Positions 37,100 to 49,929 are shown, counted from the first letter of the stretch. The stretch: DNA of 64,000 nt from Sipunculus nudus (GCA_026874595.1 CM049322.1:10188400-10252399); one strand, 5' to 3'. Made by a program: numbers and translations. The notes: generated from the letters alone by a model not told the origin.

Positions 37100-39900
37100 G
37101 TGTGTGTGAGACAGAGGGTGTGTGTGATTGTGTGTGTGCCCGCGTTTTTACTTTTAAAGAGATCGTAGTTCTCGCTGAGTGACATAGAACATTTATGCGT
37201 GGCTACCCTTGGATATCTCAAAAGTGCTTCTTCAAAATGAGACGGTTCGGGAACCTCTGAGGATATTGGATCCTCAGGGTGTAGAAAACCAACCTAACAC
37301 CTAAATAATCTCACGACGGCATCAATGTTTCGTTATAAGATTGAACTATCTGTTGGCCATTGACTCGTATACGACAACCTTAAGCCCTACGGCATTTGCA
37401 TATACGAAGACATACTGATTTGTAGCCGGACAAACAATGACCCACGGATTATTGCAGACTATTTTATCAAGACAATGGTGCATATTCTTAACACATTTTC
37501 ATTCATACCTATGACATATATGTTGCATAATTCCCACTTAACAGTTTTATTACGTAATCAACAAATATCGCCCGAAAATATTAATTCATTTAAGACTTTA
37601 GCGTTGCAGTGATATATATAACTGTCCATAGAATTTCATTTTGATTCCATTTACTCAAATAACATCACTCCAGCGTCCTGACCCATGAGTAAATTATTTT
37701 CATAGTTGTTTACCAGTGAACAGCATTTTCCTGCTGAAGTTATTATACAATGAGCGGTTAAACTAGAGGACAGAATCCCCCGCCAAATGGTAATGTGAAA
37801 TATATGTGTTTTGGCTGATATAATACATAGTATGAGAAAATTGACACAACTGTCAAACGTAGAATTGATAAATAATAAAGTTAACCATAATGCATATAAA
37901 TCAGCTTAAGTAAGAAAACGCTTAAGACACACATGTCCTGGTAATTAGAGTTGGATCCCAAGGTTATGGGAGACGCATACGACACTCCTCCCATATTAAT
38001 TCGAATTTTGAATAAGCAATACTTGTTTAAGACATTGCAACGCATATGAAATGCGATAATTTAGAGTATATATTAAAACAATGATAAAAATACAAAAATC
38101 ATCCATGATTGGCCGAAACCTAATCAGGCTGGGAGACGCTTAAGGTACGATGGCCATGTTAATTACAGGTGAATGAGTAACGTTTTTTGAGATTTCGCTT
38201 CGAATATGAAATTTTAAACTTTGATTTAGAAATATATTTAACACATTCTAATGATCATTAAGTGCGTGCATGACTTGTCTTCCGGTGCAGGGAACAATGA
38301 AACTTATCTGCAGGACTGTAGGTTTTAAAGTGTCAAACTGTAAATATTCATGTTTTCTAATAATTTGTATCTCTGACTTGCTTACAGCAGCTCTCCTGTG
38401 TGTTTCAGAAAAAAATACTCTGGCACTTTGGTTTGTTATTCCTCCTAAAATATTGGATAATATGACAATGTATATATTTAGCATGAAGAAAGATTGTCAT
38501 TAATATAATAAGGATTCTCCTCTTATCAGGTGAATTTGGGTTATGCTGAGAGATTGCTTTGTTGCCCATTGAGTTAGAATCTTACATTTTACATTTAAAC
38601 TATAGTAAGGTGTCCTTGAAAACTTAAGACCACGACAAATAAGGAAATATATCCTGATGTGCATATTAATGTTGATTTGTGTAATTTTTTAGGGAATACC
38701 TAGTACCCTTGTATCCAAACAGTCATATATAAAATCTTGACCGAAAACATATTTAGAGGGGATAATAAAGATATTTTAACAATGTTTTGCTAGCTGACTT
38801 TCATTTAAGATTAGATCCAGTGATCGTATTTTGTCCGTTGTCGTTTCGTCCGATTGTCCGTAAGCAGGACCCATAGCTTAACCGTTAGGGTTTCAAACTT
38901 GATATTTGTCATGCGGGTGCCTTTGCAATATATCTAAAACAACAACGAACTAAGTCGCCATGACCTAATTTCTGCTTTACAACGGACAGAAATTTTCTTC
39001 CTCCTTGAAACTTTCTATTAACTTTCAAAACCGTATCATGACCAATAGTAATGAATTTACCCAATTAAAATGTATACCTTTACCTGTGAGTCATGTAATG
39101 GTAATAAGATGAAATCGTTTGTTGCATTTATATGGTGAAGTCACCAACATGAATGTCACAATTTATACTCCGATGACCTAGTTTCACAAGTATTATACAG
39201 TTAACTTTAATCTCTATGATAATTAATGAAAAAGTTTTACATCTCGCCCTAAATTCTGATGAAACCTTGAACATGGCACCGTTTCGCAGGACTATTTATA
39301 TATTCTTTACTTTTGGTGAGATATATTTTCACATGTTAAATTAAATCACTTTGATATCATTTCTGCAGGTTATAAGATAAAATATTCATTAGACTGGAAG
39401 TTTCATCACTACATGTGCTTATTCTAATGTATAAGTTGCACATGTTGGCCAGCTAATCCTGATTGAAAGTCAGTGTGACCCCTGATCATGGTGCTCTAAA
39501 ACCATGATTTGCACTATCAATACAAAATGTTTAATTCTACAATGTTTAATATCAATAACCTAACTGCGCTCCACGATCTGAATAAACTTAACGAACAACA
39601 TATTTCTCTTGATCTACCTTCCTTGTGGTATTAATGTATCCATGACCTTACATGTATGGCCAAATGGAAGATGTCTGTCTGTCTGTAGGTATGATCAATT
39701 CTTTTACTGCATACTGTTATGCTCAGAACAGGCGGTCGGTCGTGGCGCTCGATCTTAATGCTGGTAACTGAATGACCAGCGTCTGCAGGAGTGGCTGGCT
39801 TTGAAACATGATTCATGTTGACCTGTCAGCTAGGTAAAATAGAACTCTCGGACAATAATTATTATCTTAGCATTATATAATTTAAACAAACCTACGCGGT
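37100..39900 (+). mobile_element. Unit 4, older relative lacking arrays and nested element
   Basis: Collinear with unit 1 from its TA/TG tract (GGATCCTCAGGGTGTAG at 37270; CCCCCGCCAAATGG at 37780; GGTCGGTCGTGGC at 39730) to the AACAAACCT phrase at about 39890. It jumps from sequence matching 17.15 kb to sequence matching 19.26 kb near 39140-39170, exactly where units 1 and 3 carry the nested element. It has no GTGCGCAC octamer arrays and no TACGGAGCCCC end. Divergence from units 1-3 is visibly greater. Confidence 0.7.
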
Positions 39901-40177
39901 ACAAAAATATAATTTTGCTGCGATGCTGCCAGTGTCGATAATCCGTCAATTCTAAAATCAGAAATGTCATCAAACGAGACACATTTTCTTGTTACATGTT
40001 TAATATAACTTATTAAAAGGATATTCGCTAAAATAAGCAGGACATCAGAGAACTGAGTACTGAAGACATAAAACAAGCCAGCAGGGATGTCGTTGATTTG
40101 TATATTAAACATTCCTATGTTAACCATGTTTCAGTTAAAAATCATAAAAATGGAAATGGATCTAGAGATTTTTATAC
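39901..40177. other. Unassigned sequence after unit 4
   Basis: No feature recognised. It should contain the intron following the C-type-lectin-like exon if that gene is real. Confidence 0.4.
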
Positions 40178-40335
40178 CAGAATTTTGTGGGTGCTGGCTT
40201 CTGCAATATGACCTCTAGCAGATGTGCTTTTTCTCGGTTTGTCTCAATACTAACCAGATCTCCTCCGAGTTTCCTGCAATGCGTCTCACCTGGACCCTTG
40301 TACGGTCTGAACGAGACCCACTCATATAGCCGTAC
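40178..40335 (-). CDS. C-type-lectin-like domain exon (single exon)
   Basis: Open exon from acceptor TTGGTACAG to donor GTATAA, 158 nt. It encodes Tyr-Glu-Trp-Val-Ser-Phe, then a core GETHCRKLGGDLVSIETNR and EKAHLLEVIL. The Cys-x-x-x-Gly-Gly-x-Leu-Val-Ser-Ile-x-x-x-x-Glu pattern is the classic N-terminal half of C-type lectin domains. The exon stops at Lys-Phe-Trp, where the WIGL motif would continue in the next exon. The first domain cysteine expected before Tyr is not seen, and neighbouring exons were not found, so it may be a fragment. C-type lectins are usually secreted or membrane carbohydrate-binding proteins. Confidence 0.5.
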
Positions 40336-40446
40336 CTGTACCAACTGGAGAACCCCAGTTGGCACCATAGTGAGCCTGAATAGCAATAAAGAATTCACAC
40401 AACAAAAATAATATGCATTTACTCTATTATCTAACCAGCGCTGCAT

Positions 40447-41914
40447 TAATACTGTTAGGGAAAATTAATAGAGGGTCACTGAAAATGATGCACATTGGTA
40501 TCATTAGTTGTGACTTTTCCAGTGCTTGTGACGTGCTTCCGGGTCATTTATAAAAAGCCACGTTTTTTGTATAGTTCCCCCAATGTGTACTTTCGCACAT
40601 TCATGGTGTAACTTAGTGATGCAATATTAGCAATGCTGCAATATTTCATAAAACAATACTGAATGGTGTCTCAGTCACTTTAAAAAGCAAGGAGAAGCAA
40701 AATCGACTTCTGACTTTCAGCTGTGAAACCTTCAATGAGGGATTCTCAATGAATATTGCCCAAGACCAGTTGTTTTTGGCTTAAGGAGTGATCTTGAGAA
40801 AATGTTGTCAATTTCTATTTAAGTGGTATTTTGATTACCTGGGTACAGCAAATCAACGTGTGTAGAATTGGTGCGCAAGGTGTGAGCTATAGATTTTGCT
40901 GGCTAGGCGTGAGCTCGTTTAGATTTAAAGGATCCATTGGTACAATCAAACAAGCCACTCAACGGGGTCAAGGCTCCCTGACACTGCTTGTCCGGTATAT
41001 GAATATTTCTTAAGCAACATATCCGATTTGTATATGTTTGCATATTGACCATGATATCAGTTCTAAAGCTATATTTAGAGTAAACATTGCTGGCAAGAAT
41101 GATTATTATAACAAAAATCTTATTATCATATCATATCACCGTAATGTGCTGTTTGGATTGGCTTGGATATCAAATGTCTGGTTCTTGCAATACCCTGCTT
41201 AGTGTACATGAGCAATTGGCTATTTAGGTCATTTAAAGTTTGCGTGTTCTATGTTATCGTTATAAGTACATTTTCAGTTGTCTCTTGACATACCTGTCCT
41301 GACATGAGTTAGCATTATGCGATATTCAGCCTTACACAGATACCTGGAAATGAAAGTCATCATTTTTTTTTTTCATAGAAACTTTTTTAAAGGAAAACGT
41401 GTTTACTCAACTCATATTTTTCCTTAAGATTAACTTAAAATGAAGCTTCTCCTGGGCCAGGCCGGTGAGGAATAAGTTTCGATTAAGATTCCTCACCATG
41501 CAATGTTATATTCTGTGTTAGAATTAGGATTGATATGAAATGAGTTTACTTCGAACATGTATCCCTTTTTTCAAGCCAGTATGTTCTCAACTATACAGGT
41601 ACGTGCCAGTTAATTCACAACAAAAATGGTCGTACCTCACAGACCTCTCCTTAATCTTTTATTTATATACTACTAAACTTGCTTGTTTGTTTGTCCCTAG
41701 CTCTAAACACTATATTGTAACTGCAATTATACCAACATTACAATTAATATTTAATTGTTATACTTCGGTATGCACTGATATAATAGTATATGCCAAAAGG
41801 CAAGTTAATGTATGGACCATTTAATTATTTAACATGTCCTGGAAATAAAACCCATTCGTGGCCCTTTATAACTTTATTTCCATCTACACTCAGACCCAGA
41901 CCCAGACTGTGGTG
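40447..41914. other. No firm feature
   Basis: Unique-looking sequence between the lectin-like exon and the lipocalin pseudogene. Possible splice sites exist (for example AG/GT borders around 41305-41355, minus strand) but without family support. Confidence 0.35.
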
Positions 41915-41929
41915 ACTCGATACCGCTGG

Positions 41930-41944
41930 CCACTAGGTGGCGCT
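41930..41944 (+). promoter_or_regulatory. CTCF-like core motif (pseudogene copy)
   Basis: CCACTAGGTGGCGCT, identical to 4648-4662, while bases immediately to the right differ (TTGGTCGGAG against ATAGGTGCCA). Same caveats as the first copy. Confidence 0.33.
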
Positions 41945-44334
41945 ATTGGTCGGAGTATTGAGTCGTAGAGATGCGGCAAGTTTTGTTTCCCCCGATAACG
42001 TTAACAACGAATGTCACAAAATGCGAGTTGATAGAGTAAGAGTATAAGAAATGTTTAGTATTCTAATAATTCAGTCTTATGCAACTCTTTCGAGAGAGAG
42101 AGAGATAGAGAGCGGATGTGATCAGGCTGAGATGAATATACATGTATTAGGAATTTTACAATAATTTATCATCGTTATGCCAGAAGTGGATATGGAGGAC
42201 TGAATACCATATAAATGGTGAAAGACAGATAGAAAGTTCTATCGTATGACTTTGGTTGGTAGATGTAGTTGATGGACGGCATACACAGTGTATCTCTGAG
42301 TGACTTAGCTTTGGACAGCTCCGTGTCTTCCATGATCTTTGTACGACTGACGATATCAAACTGAGGCCGTTAGCAAACGCCGTCCTTCCTGTACCCCGAC
42401 TGGCAGACATACGCAACCCAGAAGGTGCTGAAGCTGCCACCAGGAGTGTACATAGTGCCAACTGTAAATTAACCAGTATTTATGTAAATTGAATATTTAC
42501 CCAGATGTTTGTAAACTGGGTCATCAGCGACAATGGAGAGTGTGCTAGGGAGTGTACAACCTTGGAATTTAGCTAAATTTCAGAAATAAATTTCAAGTGC
42601 AAATCCTGTCACCTATGGCGTTTACTTTGGCATAAGATCATTTTTGAAAAACAAACCATGTTTCAAATGTTGGCAGAGCATGGGCAGAAGAAATGAAAAA
42701 AAAAAGAAAAAAAGAATCAATGGTTTTGCCTCAAGTGACAGCAAAGAAATTCCACCATACAAAAACAAAAACGATCTTTTTATTGATATTGAAATAAAAA
42801 CATCTACCCTTGTAAACCTCCCATCCAAAAGTGGGAGGTTAAGAATGATTCTGTTAAAAATGCTCCAGAATAAGTTTAGGGTGCATGTTTTGTTGGTATA
42901 AGATGATTAACCTTATATTTCATGTTAAACACCCGAATGCTCTACAATGCCTTATTTATATCACATTTAAAGCTTTCATCATGACTGAGTTAGCTGGCAA
43001 CTGGGTTCATTCAAACGTATTTCAGGAAAATGCGTTTAGATTTCAGAGAAAATATAATGAGCGATCATCACGCAGTTATTCTGAATTGTGACGCGATTGT
43101 TATTGAAATATTAAATATACACTTAGGTATTTGTAGTTCGTAGTTTGTGTAATTACTTTCTTCAAAAGAAAACAGCAATATATACATATGTATTCTCACT
43201 GTCATTTTACAAACCGACAGCCTTCTTATCTGACATAAATAGAAGATTTACATCTGATGTGTTATTATCGAGTCAGGACACACGTTTATATATGGGTTTA
43301 TCCATATGGACACCGCTTTGCCAGATTATGGATTAACAGTAAATATCGCGTGACCTGATACCTAGTGTATTGCAAGATAAGGATCTAAGAAGATTTGACA
43401 AGAGGAGATCAAGATTGTGTTCACGTGACTGACCTAATGCTGAATCCCCATACAGGGATGCCTCTCTGGGATCATCAGGGTTTAGAGAAATCAGCCTTGT
43501 TCTGGTCTCCTTACATTTTTCATTGAATTCACTAAATATAAAAAAATGAATATATAAAATAAAACCTTGCCTAATAACCACCTTAATTTTGAAACCATCT
43601 CAAATTACGACCATTATCTTCATGATCCCAATCCTTTCTTGCTCTTTACATCAGACCTTGCTGAGACGTCCACCTAAAAATGCAACAATTTTATTGAGGT
43701 ACCGTTGGCGAATACCGTTGGAGCTCTTTATTGATTTTATTTGCATTTCAATGAGATAGAAACGTATGAAGCATGATTGCGGAGACCAGACAACAAAACA
43801 AAATCAATATTTGTATATTTGTTTAGTAAAATATAATATAAATAGGAGGTGTTAAAATGTCGTAAAATTTGCACCAGCGCCCTGAACACGACCTCACACC
43901 ATTCAGCCTCTCCCCTGGACAGCCGTATGTCTCACTCGGAACAGATTCTTATACCGGAAGGAGAAGGGGCAGAAAAGCCAGGAGACCTTGGTATCTCCTT
44001 CCAAGAAGAACGTCACAAAAAATACCCCCCCCCCCCTCCTTTAGGTCACATGTGACGCCATGCAAGACAGTTTAAACCCAAAAGCGGAAATTAATAGTTG
44101 CCCATTCACGTACCTTTTGAGAAATAATTTATTTGATTTTGTATATATAAATGATCTAAGGGTAATTTTAGTCTGAAAAATTCTCAAAACTCCTTTATGA
44201 AGGATGAATGAACTTGTTTATCAACAATGTGTTTGTAAACAGAGCATATTGACAAACGGGGGAAAAACATGTAACCTAAGGCGTAAATTAAGCATGGAAT
44301 GGTTTGTACAACGCCCACGTGGACCTTTTTATTG

Positions 44335-44512
44335 AAATTTTATCTCGAGATATGGAGATAATATCTCCAAATCTCGACTTAACATCTCGAGATCTCAATA
44401 TAATTTTTTTATCTGCAGCAAAAATTATTTTTGTGATTTTTTTATGTCGAGATCTTGAGATGTTTTGTCAAGAAGTTGAGATACACTCCAGATAATTTTT
44501 TTTCTGAGTCCA
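44335..44512. mobile_element. TCTCGAGAT-type short element
   Basis: A cluster of TATCTCGAGATA, AACATCTCGAGATCTC and ATGTCGAGATCTTGAGAT palindromic motifs separated by A/T-rich linkers, ending GATAA, T-run, CTGAGTCC. It shares motif and terminus style with the 202-bp spacer at 23690-23891. It is inserted in the equivalent of lipocalin intron 2 of the pseudogene and is absent from the intact gene. Confidence 0.5.
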
Positions 44513-45405
44513 AAATCAGCCACTGTATTATAAGTCTCACAATCGCTAACATATAAGCGATGTCGTTAAAATTCTTACGGCTGTCAAAGCCCTAGTTTCT
44601 TGCTAATCAACGGTACCATATTTGTGAAATATAACTGGTAGGTGGCGGAGGTAGAAGGGCCATTTGTTGCAAAACGCCATTTGTTGCAAAGCTCTGGCTT
44701 CTCTGAATTGCCGCCATATGCCCTTGGTAAATTTGTGTTTGCTTATTTTTGCAGCTCCACATTTTATAAACACATTGATATAAATAAAAATGTGGCCTGT
44801 GTGCGGTGATATCCACGTTTTCTGATCTTTGTTAAAAGCTCCAAGGGATAAACTTTAGTTTATAAAGATCAGCTAGGTGACTGTGCCCCTTTAAGAAGCG
44901 TGGGCACAGTGCAGTTGCGTGACAAAGTTCACCAGGGACCACCGTCAGTCTTTCTACAGCGTACCATCGTCCAATGCACTGGAGTAGAAAAAAAAATATA
45001 TACTCTCGCATCAACATTACGCAAACATCTGTTGAGAGCAATTGATACTAAATGTTCGGGTCAGTTATATCGACCAAACAAGAGTCTGTGTTTTATTACA
45101 GTTGATCCAAATATACACAAATTCTTATCACCCAAGCCTTCTTGTCTGAATGTCTGCCCAGTATCTCTGTCATCGGGATATCCAGGGCACTGGGATATTT
45201 CAGTCATGAACTGGTGCAGAGGGGCCTAAAGACCTGCTACTGATTCTATCTACGGTGAGAGTTAAGTGTAAAGGGGAAGCACTGAACTTATTTTTTTTGT
45301 GGACCACGTCCTATTTCTCAAATTTCTCCTATTTCTCCTTAAAGGATGTGGGAAATACCACTGCCTGGTTTAAATCTCTGCACAGGCAAAACAGACTGTT
45401 ACATT

Positions 45406-46242
45406 CAGAGCCGTCAAATAAATTGTTGTAAGGGGGAGGGATGGTTAATGTAAACATTCCACTATTCAGAGAATAAATTGTAAATTGCAAATGAAATAAG
45501 CTACTAAATAGAATCACAGACATTGCTTCCTTTTATGAATTTACTATGAACTATTTTATCTGAACCTGGTTTAGAATTCCCTTATACTAAAAACGCAATA
45601 TCTTATTTTCTAAAACCTGAGACTTAATTGTAATATTACTAAAAATGTGATCCAGTACAAATATTTGAAATGTATCCTACCGACGCTAGCGTATTTATAA
45701 CGTGCCATATAGACAATGTGTGTGTGTCTGCGATTCACCCCCGAACTCGGGAAGATAAATTGACGCCACTAGTTATAAGCAGGCCATCTTGTATCGATGT
45801 ATGTTTGTATATAACCCCTGTATCGATAATCGGACTCGATCTATAGTTTCAAAATGTTCCTCTTCAAGCTAGTTAGGTATATAACCCACCCCATTCCTAA
45901 TTTAAAAAAAGGGTTATGGTCACGTGATGCTGTGTCGTAGTGATAGCCTCTCGACTGCTCTGACAAATTTTGACCACAAACGCATGGAACTATACGACAA
46001 CCCATGTAAGTTTTTGCTGATAACTTGTTTATAGTACTGACCTTCAGAATACATGTCAAGACAGAAATGTATGTATTCAAAAACTGATATATTAGTGAAT
46101 TTTTGTTAATTGAAAGGAATTTATTGCATGGTAATGACAGTGGGGAGAGTGCCACCGTTTTTTTAATAACCAAGTAATCCCTAAAAGAAAGAATAACTCA
46201 GAGGAAGGCGAGACAATGAGACCTTTTGAGGTCTGCTCCGCA
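45406..46242. other. No recognisable feature
   Basis: Sequence between the pseudogene and the 800-bp duplication. I see no exon or shared repeat. Confidence 0.4.
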
Positions 46243-47042
46243 GAGGCCTGACGTAGCTTAAGAACCTGTATGAACATATGTTGATATCAACGCATACGTT
46301 ATTGATAAAGCAATTCTGGTGGTCTGATTGATCCTGGAAAACTCCACACGCGTGTAAAATTTACATGCGCGCATGTATATGTATACCTGTTGGTTAGTGG
46401 CTATAGAAACTAGCTACATAATACTGCAACCGATGCGCAAACCTTTAAAAAGACACAATCAGGAGCGATATTATACCTTTTCTTTCACAGTGCCAGTGCA
46501 GTTTTACTTTAATCAAAAGTTTCCGTGCAAAAAAAAAACTTCAACACACAGTCTAAGTACCTCGTATATGGCTGTTTAATACCTTGTTATGGGTGTGCGT
46601 GTTGGTAAACACAGTCTACGTGTGTCTGTTTACCATAAGAGGCCGCGTAACGAGAGGTCCGATTGTTAGCCTTAACAGGCGGTGTTTCAGCCAGCGGGAA
46701 CATGTATTATATTTTCTGGCTAAAAAAACTCAGGGCATCGCCTGATTGACGTGTTGTGGCCGGGCGATGCCCGCGCTGCGTTTATGTTGACCCCTTTGAT
46801 GGCGCCCGGTCCACTGTTTTTACATTCATGTATAGAAGTAAGCAAACAGTTTCAGGGCAGAATTTTGGCAGGGTTAAATTTATTCTAAAGGAAAGAATTT
46901 ATTTGTTCGTGTTATTTCAACATGATTTATGTGTGATATCTGGGCCCCTTTGACTTTTTTTTAATCAGAGAGACCATGTTGCAAGCACCAGATCAGTATC
47001 AGTACGCTGCACACAACAATACTTACAACAGATGTTAAACAC
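46243..47042. repeat. 800-bp near-tandem duplication, copy A
   Basis: Nearly identical to 47165-47972 from AGGCCTGAC to GTTAAACACG, with only scattered substitutions and a longer A-run in copy B. No convincing gene inside; a 65-codon frame (46756-46953) recurs in copy B but has no recognisable domain. Confidence 0.9.
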
Positions 47043-47160
47043 GTAAGAAAAGAATGACCCCATATTTTGGAATAACATTAATTTCCCGCTAAAATGCGTA
47101 ACCTTGGTAACAGCGGATTGACGAAGCTACACATCAGAAGGAAGGCCATGGAATGGTAAC
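47043..47160. repeat. Spacer derived from the 4.4-kb repeat family
   Basis: Matches about 10673-10795 and 31430-31548 (GACCC..TATTTTGGAATA, GGAACAGC-like, GAAGGAAGGCCATGGAATGG). Confidence 0.7.
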
Positions 47161-47164
47161 TACA

Positions 47165-47972
47165 AGGCCTGACTCCGCTTAAGAACCTGTATGAACATAT
47201 GTTGATATCAACGCATACGTTATTGATAAAGCAATTCTGGTGGTCTGATTGCTCCTGGAAAACTCCACACGCGTGTAAAATATACATGCGCGCATGTATA
47301 TGTATACTTGTTGGTTAGTGGCTATAGCAACAAGCTACATAATACTGCAACCGATGCGCAAACCTTTAAAAAGACACAATCAGGAGCGATATTATACCTT
47401 TTCTTTCACAGTGCCAGTGCAGTTTTACTTTAATCAAAAGTTTCCGTGCAAAAAAAAAAAAAAAAAAATTTCAACACACAGTCTCAGTACCTCGTATATG
47501 GCTGTTTAACACCTTGTTATGGGTGTGCGTGTTGGTAAACACAGTCTACGTGTGTCTGTTTACCATAACGAGGCCGCGTTACGACAGGTCCAATTGTTAG
47601 CCTTAACAGGCGGTGTTTCAGCCAGCGAGAACATGTATTACATTTTCTGGCTAAAAAACTCAGGGCATCGTCTGATTGACGTGTTGTGGCCGGTCGATGC
47701 CCGCGCTGTGTTTATGTTGACCCCTTTGATGGCGCCCGGTCCACTGTTTTTACATTCATGTATAGAAGTAAGCGAACGGTTTCAGGGCAATATTTTGGCA
47801 GGGTTAAATTTATTCTAAAGGAAAGAATTTATTTGTTCGTGTTATTTCAACATGATTTATGTGTGATATCTGGGCCCCTTTGACTTTTTTTTAATCAGAG
47901 AGACCATGTTGCAAGCACCGGATCAGTATCAGTACGTTGCACATAACAATACTTACAACAGAGGTTAAACAC
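47165..47972. repeat. 800-bp near-tandem duplication, copy B
   Basis: Second copy, 922 bp downstream of copy A at its start. The A-run near 47451-47468 is about 18 against 9 in copy A. Confidence 0.9.
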
Positions 47973-48016
47973 GGACAAATATTTACACGAATAAACAGTA
48001 TACGCTTAATAGTCCG

Positions 48017-48017
<1 letters not shown>

Positions 48018-48078
<61 letters not shown>
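48018..48078. repeat. (TA)n microsatellite
   Basis: TA tract of about 60 bp. Confidence 0.92.
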
Positions 48079-48082
<4 letters not shown>

Positions 48083-48115
48083 CTATGACTTTTTACTACC
48101 CAGTCATATATTTAC

Positions 48116-48223
48116 CTGCTACACAGATACAACAACCCAAGGAGATAGAGTATATGGAATCAGCGACCAACACGTGAGATGCGGACCAGACATCCGCGGC
48201 CTGCTGGTAAAATAACGCACCAT
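48116..48223 (-). CDS. Candidate 108-nt internal exon, unknown family
   Basis: Acceptor AATTGTTACAG and donor GTAAAT bound a 108-nt open segment in symmetric phase 1-1. It encodes Gly-Ala-Leu-Phe-Tyr-Gln-Gln, then ADVWSASHVLVADSIYS and a hydrophobic end ISLGCCICVA. The end could be the start of a membrane segment. No neighbouring exon or family is recognised. Evidence is splice signals, length divisible by three and openness only. Confidence 0.33.
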
Positions 48224-49060
48224 CTGTAACAATTTTAGAATTCCTGAACGAATCAGGTGGAACATTTGGTAAATGTTTATAATAAAAACCACTAATGTAT
48301 CCCATTCAAGGTCGAAATGCAGTCGAATTGTGTACTACAATTTTCAGGTATACGATAAAAAATACTGTATTTACATTGATTTTCGCACCCCTGTAGCATC
48401 CTAATAAAAAAAATCTTCACTGGTAATGCCGCATGCTACACGTTTGGTGTTCGTATTTGTACGATATGTGTTATTCCGGCATTTAAAATGTTTTGTGTTT
48501 ATCAAATGCATTGCAGTTTTCATAGTTTCTTTAGAAGGTGACAAAAACGTAAGTCAGCATGTGAGTTACTTTAAACATATCAGTAATTTATGATATTTAC
48601 ACCCAACTAGGGCGCAAAGACAAGGACAAGTACAAAATCATCACATTATATGATTCAAAAAGCGTTGAAACAATTTTACTTACGTCGCGTATGTTAAGTA
48701 GTTCAAACGCTTTTTTTTAGATCAGTTGCAACAACTAAAGATATGTTGACATTTACGGTATTGAGTTTATTTTATTATTCGTTTGAATGATGCAATAATT
48801 AATTTATTTTCATTAAATTCAACAACAACAAAAGATTGGTAAATAGTAACTTGCAACAAATTTACAAGGCTATATTTTGTAAAACTGACTAAAAACATGT
48901 ATAAACCCACAACTAGAACAAGCTGCTTTCAAACTAATCAACTAGAAGAAATAGTGCCCGAGGCTCTCAATATGTAATCGGCTTGAATGTTTGCAACTAT
49001 ACACACGTCATTAAGACCAGGGAAGCATACAAACCATACGTAGAGACCATTTAGAAAGAA

Positions 49061-49062
<2 letters not shown>
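48224..49062. other. No recognisable feature
   Basis: AT-rich sequence; would be intron 5' of the candidate exon if it is real. Confidence 0.35.

Positions 49063-49128
<66 letters not shown>
49063..49128. repeat. (TA)n microsatellite
   Basis: TA tract of about 66 bp. Confidence 0.92.
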
Positions 49129-49134
<6 letters not shown>

Positions 49135-49850
49135 ACAAGAGTGTATGGTGTGGCCCACGTTTTATCTGATTTATTTATATGAACGTAGAACATAATATAG
49201 CACCTGTAAAACATAATGTTAGAGAAATATTGGGTCAAGGTAGCGCATAATGTCTACACAATAACACATACCAGATAAATATTCAGACCATCATTTTCTG
49301 CTCATACGAAGGCGTATTATATGGCAAATACTGTTTAACGGGACAAAGCTTTATGTAAGATAATTCGTATGATATGAAATATGATATGTAAATTCAGGCC
49401 TCATCAAACATGTATATATATATATTTATATATAGATTGGTCATTCATGACATTTTGTCTTAACGCCCCCCGGAAAAAAAAGTTTTAAATTATATATGTC
49501 GTGGAGGTACCGACAACCATTCTTTTATCTAATGCTTCCTTTTGCTACATAAATGTGGTCTTTTTGAAGGATCACAGTTTTAGCCATCAATGAATGTTTG
49601 AGGGATGGAGGCGCTACATAGATACCGTGAGCCTTATGTGTTTTTTTTTTATTATATTTAATTTTTAACTGAAAGGCCAACTTCAGCAGACAATATTTTT
49701 TAGCACATAAGATTATCTGTTGTTGACTTAAGTGTATTATCAGCGGGCTGTTGTCAGATTTATATATCCAAAATCACCAGCCTAGCTTATTTATTCAAAA
49801 TCTAAGGCATCTCACACAGCCTAATGTAGCCCCTAAAATACAGCAACGAT

Positions 49851-49854
<4 letters not shown>

Positions 49855-49928
<74 letters not shown>
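49855..49928. repeat. (TA)n microsatellite
   Basis: TA tract of about 74 bp. Between it and 49128 I see no gene. Confidence 0.92.

Positions 49929-49929
<1 letters not shown>

Larger units (their letters stand above)
41915..45405 (-). pseudogene. Unprocessed lipocalin pseudogene
   Basis: Same orientation and intron layout as the gene at 4.8-8.3 kb. Exon 3 equivalent (43434-43531, 98 nt) is intact. Exon 4 equivalent (42240-42461, 222 nt, no indel) has TAA at 42372-42370 where the intact copy has Ser137, and its donor GTACGT has become GAACTT. Exon 2 equivalent starts correctly at 44978 (Cys-Ile-Gly-Arg-Trp-Tyr) but homology is lost after Val-Pro near 44930, so its 3' half and donor are gone. 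Exon 1 is absent: similarity to sequence near 8.1 kb ends at about 45405. About 16 of 73 exon-4 residues differ. Transcription cannot be excluded, but no full lipocalin can be made. Confidence 0.8.

Noticed and set aside
46756-47883. A 65-codon frame conserved in both 800-bp copies as a gene
   Set aside because: The whole duplication is nearly identical, so conservation of the frame carries no extra weight. No domain, splice context or start context.
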